Shown piece after piece: positions 38,201 through 47,200 of a stretch of 64,000 nt of DNA. Position numbers and translations under genes: made by a program. The DNA comes from Chitinophaga sp. YR573 (GTDB taxonomy: Bacteria; Bacteroidota; Bacteroidia; Chitinophagales; Chitinophagaceae). The DNA lies in contig NZ_FOJF01000001.1 of assembly GCF_900110995.1 (NCBI RefSeq), positions 3,694,803-3,758,802 of the forward strand, read 5' to 3'. How positions within the stretch are numbered: the stretch's first letter is position 1; each line of letters starts with the position of its first letter. The notes beneath the pieces are model-generated. The model was given only the letters and a program-made list of their open reading frames with translations, did no database searches and was not told the DNA's origin.

Positions 38201-41200
38201 AAACCTACATACGGCTATATAATCGACTCAAAACGGGGACTGGTTATGATAATCTTTCACTTTATGACTGGAAATTATTAATCAAACTGTATAGCGTCTC
38301 TGCCAAACAAAGACCTGACTTTTTCATCCAGATTCAGGATGAGGGAGGCCGGACTTATCTTGCCGGTGCAAATGAAAACCGGCAGACCAGCCAGGTAATA
38401 AGCTCATGGCTAAATAACCTGAAAGCCAATGCCGGCAATGACAAACTAATTTATGTAGATACTAATAGATACAGGGTTAATCCAAAAAAATTAGCTCCAT
38501 TTACCGAAGCTGTAAAGCAGCCATCAGGTAAAATATCATTTTTAAATTCCCTGGGTATTGATTTTACCAGTCAGGCTTATGACTTACTTTCCGATAAGGA
38601 TAAAAGGAAATTTAATGATGCTACCCAGCGGTTATTTAACCAGCTATTAAAGACTGCCGATATCGCCACCCTTTCGGGTAGATCCTTAGGGATTACAGGT
38701 GCACTTACAAAACTGGCAGAGGTTTATGTAAAAGCAAATGGAGAAAGTGCTGAAAGCCAGCATTTTAATATTGATGGTGAACCTGTCCAAAATCTGCTTT
38801 TGCACAATTATGTATCCACCATATTAAATGATCTGAATTATTATCCGACAAAATCTGACCTGGTAAATGCTTTACCGCATCTTTCAGATTCTTTTTCTAC
38901 TGGTTCCTTACTTCTGGAAAACGGTGGTGTATTGTTTGACGATGACGGTAACCGAAGGCCAGATCCTATTAATATTTCTATCATAGAGGGAATGAAACCA
39001 GTAGGTCCCCGGGCAGGAACCTCCACGGAAAAATTAAGCCTTTCAGGAAGACGTCTGCAGGAGTTTAACCAGAATTTGAATGGTATTTATTATGTGTTGC
39101 TACCAGCAGATTCCCGGACTGAATGGAGTTTGAATCTTGATAAGTTTCATTATATCCCTTATTCGGATTTATCCAATCCTGGAGTCCTATCAAATAAAGT
39201 CTTCCGGATTTTTGGTGGATATCTTCAGGCGGAAATGGAGCTGGTATCAAAATTTAAAGATCGCTCTCACATCAAAAATATTAGGAAACAGGGAACCGAT
39301 CTCCGGTTTTTTAAGGGGATCTTAGGCCAGGATCTACATGCCAAAGCTATTGCTGCTATTAATACTGGCTATGATCACAAAACATGGATTAGTGATAACC
39401 GCACAGCCATCGGCCAGCAGATTAAAGAATGGTTTGATAAGCGGGAAGATGAATTATTTAATTACTTCAGGGATTATGAAGTGATAAAGCCTGAAAATGA
39501 AAACCTGTATACATTCTCCGGGCTTGATAGTGATTTTAAGGATGACAATAAGATACCTGAAAAATTGACTGAAGCTGAAATCCGTTCTATTATTCGGTTC
39601 CGCACGTTGAACTACAGTATTCAGAATACAGAATTTCACAAGATATTTTTCGGAGACCCTGCTTTATATTCAGATCCGACCAAAAGAATCAAATCTTTCC
39701 TATCCGGAAGAGAGACTACTTATCATTCGGATCCTTATTTTAATACGTTTGCCAACAACCGATTGAATGCCACTTCGTTATCCGATGATAGGATTATGCT
39801 AAAGCTATCAGATCCTGGTTACTGGGAGTTTAAGGACTATATGGTCACTGCAACCGTGGCAGATATTGAGATCGTAGGGTCGTTGGCATTAGATCATTCT
39901 ATTCCAGAAAACTTAAGAGCTGCATATGAGAATGCCAACGAAGCCGACGCTCAAAGTTGGATAACGCTACCGGCCTATCGTGAATTGTTGCTAAAAAGTG
40001 GCGGTAGGTGGACGGATGCGATGGAGCGACAGTATCAGTATGAGATGGCCTATGAAAGACTGGGCAGATCCAAAACTAATGGATTCTCCTATGAAAACAG
40101 GGGAGACTTGAGAAAACACGATGAAGATCTTGTTAAAAAGGGTAATCCGCAGTCAGGTATTTTTCATGTTATAAAACCGATTGGAACTGGCGTAAAAGCA
40201 GGAGCTGCGTTTGCCGATATCTTTTTAGATAAAACTTCTGCTATGCCTATATATTATAGGATGTCAGAGGGTAGAGGTCTGGGCAAACTCTATGGTAAAA
40301 TGAGCGCCGCAGGTATTTCCTATGCAATTATGGAAAGTGGCCGTAAAGTAGGTGCTGAATTCCTGAATCCTGTTTACCAGACAAACGGCGATTTTAATCC
40401 GGAGCCATTTTCTGGCAACGTGAATGTTCCATTTAAGTACTTTGGAATACAGCTGGAAACAGCCGGCACAAAACATAAACAGACCAGGGGAACCCAACTG
40501 ACAAAGCTTGCCATCATTAATTTACTTGCATCCGGCATCCCTCAGGATATTTCCATGGATGCAGCTGCGTGGAATAAACTTTCAGAAACCGAAAAGATAC
40601 AGCTATCTCCTTCCTATAAGTTAATCTCAGCTAACATTGCCATATTGAAGGCGATGGCTGATAAAGGCTATCAGCAGGTACTGGACCAACTGGGAATTTC
40701 GGAGACAGAAAATGGCTTTCACATTGCCGATAAAAAACTTGTGGCAGCTTTTATTTCCCGAGAGGCGGAAGCCAGGGACTTACCTGATAATTTCAAGAGT
40801 GCTATCGGAATAGATGCAGAGACGGGGGACTTTAAAATTTCATTAGAGGCAATCAGTAATTACAGGGCAGTAAAATCTATTATTTATTCTATCGTAGATA
40901 AAAAGTTATTGTCGCCTAAAATGCCTGGTGGGCCAAAGGTGCAGGTAAGTTCTGCTCTTTTTGAACGCAATAATCGCCAGGCGGTGTATAAGCCGGCAGG
41001 AGCCAAAACAGCTAATTGGGAAAGGGTCACAGATTTTGATAAACTAACCGACCAGGAGAAAAGTTCCGTCAGACTTACTTCCAGCGATTTAAAGTTCTAT
41101 ACCAGAGACGCCCCTTATATAGAAGTATATATGCCTCACTGGTTTCGGGAGAAACTACTTGAAAGGGGATCTGGTAAAACTGACCAGGAGTTAATAGATT

Positions 41201-44200
41201 ATCTGAACTCAAAAGGTTCTGATTTGCTTACTGGTATTGGATTTCGTATTCCTACCCAGGAACTTAACTCCGTTGAGCATATAAAAATTAAAGGTTTTTT
41301 ACCCCAGGAGATGGGCGATACAATTATAGTCCCCTCCGAAATCGTACTCAAAGCCGGCAGTGACTTTGACATTGATAAGCTGAATACTTATTTAAAAAAC
41401 TTTTACATCGGTAAAAACGGATTCCCTGAACCGATATCTTTTGTGCATGCTGATACCCAGACTGACGAAGGACTTAAGGTTTTGTATAATCATATCTTTG
41501 GAACTACCGAAAACATCCTACGCATTGCTCATCGGCAGCTTGCCGAGCAGGCGGAAAGAGGACAACTAAAGGCGCAAAACAAAATAGGGTTTTCAGAGGA
41601 GCATTCCAGATTAATAGAGAGTGTATTTTCCAGCCTGGCAGAACAGTTAAAAGAAGCAGGAATTAATGAAAAGTCTTACCAGCGTGCAATTGAAAAATAT
41701 ATACCCTTTGATAAGTTTTCCAGCATGGTCTCAGGTAAAAATATTTACCAGATTTATTCCATGTTTGATTCCGCTGCTCTGGAAAATGAATATATAAGGA
41801 CACTTCAGCAGTTATTATCCCTGCCCGAAAATTTTGAAAGGCTTATACAGCCTAACAGTGCCGATGAGTTGGTAGCTCTTCGGGGGGAACTCAACCAGGC
41901 GCTAGGTATAGGTGCTGAGGAAACAAAAGGAAATTTTTCATTACTGCTGGATCCATTTTATATGTCACAAACCAGGCATAATTTTCTGAGTGGAAAGGAT
42001 GGAGTAGGTATTGCAGCACTTCAGCAAACCAATACTGCCTTAAGCCAACTAGCCGGAATTGTCCTTGATCACAGAAATTTTAATAACAAACTTTCCAATG
42101 CAGAAAAATCAGTTGTCAAAAATATAACCGTTCAGTTGCCTCATAATACCGTGAGTGTGGATGGTGAGGAATTTATCAGTATTTCGGCCATTAAGGATAC
42201 TATTGGAAAATATATTTCAGATAAGATCAGCTCGTACATAAATGGTTATGTAGACGTGGCAAAAGATCCCTTTATCATTGAACTTGGGGCCAGTCTCAAT
42301 GTTGCCAGCACATACATGTTCCTGGAAAAAATCGGGGTGCCGACCAGGGATGTGATCTTTTTTATGAACCAACCCATCATTAAGGATTATTTGAGATTGC
42401 TTTCCATCAAAGGTTTTAATACTGTTTTTTCTGAAAAGACAATCAGGTACATTAATCAGGCAAAAGGTTTGTATCCTACCGGAAAAGTTGCTGTCGGCGC
42501 AATTGACACCAGCAATTTAAAAACCTTTATTGAGAAAAAAAGTAGAGGGAAGAAGTTCTCAGATATTGAAAATGGTATTCAGCAGCAAATACTCGATGAA
42601 TTTCTAAAATACTCGGTCTTTTCAGGTCACCTTTTTAAATTAACGCAAGGTAGTAATTACGACACCGATTATTTTAGTGACGCTTCCCTGGTCTTTAGAA
42701 AGCAGACTTTCACCAGACAGGCAAGAGAAGGGAATCTTTTTAATAGCATTGATAAATTACTGGATAAGTCTTTTATTGGCACCATTGCCCAGTATCTGGG
42801 AAAAGTTAAATCAGCTTTAGGAGAAATATTTCTTTTTGACAGGCCATCTACCATGCAGGGTTTTGAGCAAATTCTATCCTATTATTTGCCTAAAGATGGA
42901 GCAGTGTCAGAAGATGATTTTCTCACTATCGCTTCAAAACTCCAGAGCAGTTTCCTGGACTTTATCACTCAACTGGCTTCAGAAAACAGTCTGAATACAA
43001 AAATTCAGGATCTGTTACTCGGACAGGATGCCGTGGCAGCAGAACTGGTGGCCTTTAAAAAAGCAATTCCAGCCGGGAGTGATCTTTCCGAAAACACAAT
43101 ACTTAAGTTACTGGAACCTGTTTACGATGATGCTTCCACCATTGAGCCACAAAATGTTAAGCTGACTGAGAAAGCATATGATAGCTATACTTCCAATCTT
43201 TACACGGAAGCCATGCGTGAGCTCAGAGACAACGTGCATTCTGCAGGTCTGTATAAACGACTGATCTTGTTATCGCTGGTGCAATCAGGATCGAGAAGAT
43301 CTCCAATATCATTTACAGATATTATTCCTGTAGAGGACTACGCGCCGATAGTGACTCGCGCCCTCGAAAATTTAAGCAAAGGTAACTTTATCCGTGATTT
43401 TGTTTCCAGCTTTGCATTCCAGCGAGTTCATTATTGGGATGAGCGCGTTGTCCCCACTGTTGAACCAAAGGAAATATCTACCTACTACGGCTCATTTACC
43501 CCTCTTTATGAGGTGCCAACACGACTTTACAAGAATTTAAGCATAGTAGATGGATCTTACCAATTTATCCAGCTAAGTACTCATTTCCAGTCCAGAGAAA
43601 GTAATTACCCGGTTGTAAAGATCAGGCAGATAGCCATTAACCCGGTAACGAAAGCACCATACACTCCTGTAGAACAAGCACAGATGAGGAAGAACGGTGA
43701 TTATTCCTTTTTTTCTATTAAGCTTTTTCAGAAAGTAATGATGGAGGATACAAATGGAAATGACGTTGCACTCTCATATGATGATGATCAGGTGAAGCGA
43801 CCTGGCGCAAAATTTTACATTTACAAACAGATCAATGCCTGGGGAAAACCAGGACTTGTGCTGGAATATTATGATCACCCTCGCGTCTCTGTACTGCCTT
43901 CCAACCAAAAAATAGATGAATTTTCTGATGCCCAGGTTATCGGTGCTTTTCAAAACAGGGATGAAAAGATGCTGCAGTTAAATGATTCTAATGTAGATAC
44001 AACCATCCCATCAAAAGCAGGAAAGCAAACGCTCGATAAAGTTTACAATTTCCTTGAAAAAATCGGGGTACAAATAAAGGATGTTAATCAGATCGTTGTA
44101 AATGGAAAACGGATAGATGCCAGTGCAGTAGCCGATATTTTGAATAAAACCATTCAGGTTGTAAACGGTAAACATGATACAGCCCTCCCGGAGGAGGCTA

Positions 44201-47200
44201 TGCACTTTGCCGTAGAGCTAGTTCAGCAGTCTAATCCGCAGTTTTTTAAAGGGCTGCTCAGAGATATAGGAAAGTTCAGGCTGTATAACGATATATTATC
44301 TCTCTATGGAAATGAGCCGTTATATCAAAAGGATGGAAAGCCAGATATCTTAAAACTCAAAAAAGAAGCAATCGCCAGAGTCCTGGTAGAGGTAATCATT
44401 AATAAGTCAGAAGGCATCAATGAAAAACCTGAATTACTGGCCCAGGTGGGATCATGGTGGGAAAGGATAATTAGTTTCCTAAAGAATCTTTTCTCCAAAG
44501 GCCCCTTAAATTTATTTGAAACTGCTGCAGGCAATATTTTAAATGGACAATTTAGTGATGAACCAATAACAGGTCAGAATGAAGTCTTTTTTCAATTGAA
44601 TAAAGACACTCATCAGAGCCAGCTTTCTGACAAGCTTTTAAATCTTCATTCCCAACTTTCTAAAGAAGTTTCAGCTACCAATGGTCAGGATAGTTACTAT
44701 GTTATTGGGGGGAAAAGGGTAAGTGAGCGTGTAACCAATCTATCAAAACTTTATTACGAACGTAAGTTTCGCAATAAACAAATCTCTGAAACAGAGCTTC
44801 AGAAGGCAATCAATGATCAGAAGAAGGAAAAGGGAACAGATGGACACGCTGATCTGGAGGATATTTTTCACCGCATGATTGGTGATGACGGGTTTTTAAG
44901 AAATGAGGAGCTTTTACAAACCATTCCTTCCCGTTTGTCTCCTACAGACAACTCTTTTTATAGGACATTGGAAAACAACATGCGGGAGCGTCTTCGCAGC
45001 TTTAAGGCCGGTACCAGATTCTTTAGTGAGCTAATGATTTATGACGAGGAGAAAGATATGGCCGGTACCATCGACTTTCTTGCCATTGAGCCAGATAACG
45101 CTGACGGAACACCTGGAAAGATCCATATTCTCGACTGGAAGTTTGTAAATTTAAAAGAGCAGGCCACAGATATTCCTTTCTACAAGAAAGAAGCCTGGAA
45201 TATCCAGATATCTGAATATTTAAAAATGCTTTCCCGCCCTGTATATGGCGCAGTAAAGGATAATTTTGGTATGACCAGAGCTATACCCATAAAGGCTCTA
45301 TATTCCTTTGAGGATAATGAACGCACCAAATTAAAGTTATTTGGTGTAGAAATCGGAAATGTTAATGTCAAAGCTATTACTGATGATACTTTACTTCCTG
45401 TTCCAACAAAGTACGAAAGTACTGGTAACAAGGATTTGGATAAGTTGATATTTGCCCTCAATAGCCTTCATGAAAAGATTTTTGATACCAGGTCTGATCC
45501 CGGAGCAGAGTATCTGAAAAACCAGCGGCTTAATGACATCACAACTGCTATCCGCAGACTACAAATGAAGAAGGAGACGGAGACGCTTTTCAAATTTGCC
45601 AAAAATGATATTTACAACTTCAATGCTTTCTTCCGTAAATATTTTGAATTGCTGGACTCCGGCAAACAGGAGCTGAATGCAACTGATGTTAATGAACTTT
45701 CCGGAAAGATCCTGGATGCTGAGGATGTACTCACCCTTTATAAAGACTTCAATGTTACATTCCGGAAGATATTCTCATACAAGGACGCTGAAAGCAAGCC
45801 AATTCTTCAGGAGTCTGAAATGATAAGTGATGACGCAGAGCTGGTATTAAGCAGGATTATAACTCTTGCCAATAACCTGCGTGTCAATAGCATCGCTCGT
45901 GGTCTTGAAGTGGAAGATGTCCTGGAGCCAGAAAAAGTGGTTACCTGGTATCAGAAATGGGTCAGGTCACTTTCTCAAGGTGCCACAAAAGCCACGGAGA
46001 TCCTTTGGGAGATCGTGAAAAATATCAATACCCGTATTCAGATTGAGTTTTCAGAGGAAATTGAGAAGCTTATCTCGTTAGAAAAGAAAGTGAGCGAATG
46101 GCTTCGTACAAGCGGGCTTTCTTTTAAGGAATTACAGGATATGATTTTTCAGAAAGATGCAAAAGGCAGATGGAACGGAAAAGTAATATCTACAACAAGT
46201 CCAGAGTTTTATGCTGAAATGACCGATGCGCTTACTAAGAAGAATGCCTCATGGGTAATGGGCAATATTGATCTGGAAGCCTATAACAAATGGTATAAAG
46301 AGGAGATGGATCTTCGTAAGAAGAATTTTGAGACATCCAGGTTGCATGAGGACGAAAAAGAAGATGCTGCCCTTAAAATAGCCAGGCTACAGGACTTTAA
46401 AAAGCATTTTGATATCATGGATAATCCAGATACGGCTATAAGTCTTGCTAATTATAAGCTAAAAGCCTATCCTGACTTAAATATCTGGAAATCCAAAGAA
46501 TTCGCTCGTTTACATGAACCCCACAATGAACCTGTTTTAGCGTTATATAATTTCTGGATAGCTAAGCTGGAAGAGTCCTATAAATTAGGAATGTTAAAAT
46601 CCTGGGAGAGAAAAACATTTTTTCCTAATGTAAGAAAGGATTTTTTGGATAAGATTGTTTTTGGAGCCGAGTCCGGCGTGGTCAAAAGTGCAAATCTGAA
46701 CTTTTTGAATTCAGTCCGAATCGATAATAACGATGAAGTTTTCGGTTATACTGATATCAACGGAAATCCTCAAGACAAGCTCTCATCACTTTATCATTAT
46801 GACCTGGGCGAAAAAATCCTTGATAAGGACGGGGAGTTATTCAGTGATTATGCAAATAAAAGCACGGATATATTTAAGGTGATGGCCCTTTGGGAAAAGG
46901 AAATTATCAAGTATCGCCACAAATCTGAAGTAGTAGATACTGTTAGATTGCTTCATTTTACGGAAAAAAACAGGCAGGCTATATCCAGGTCAAAGAGGAC
47001 AGGAGGTATTGCTATCAAAGAGGACGGAGAGCCTGTTTTAATAGATAACGTAGAAAATACTGAATACTTCAAAAACTACATGGATTATTACTTCTATGGT
47101 AAGCGTCTTTCCGAAGGGCAGGATGTAACTTTTCAGTTTAAATATAACCGGCTGGCAAAAAAAGTAAATGAATTTTTTAAGTCGGACCTGATGCCTGTCT

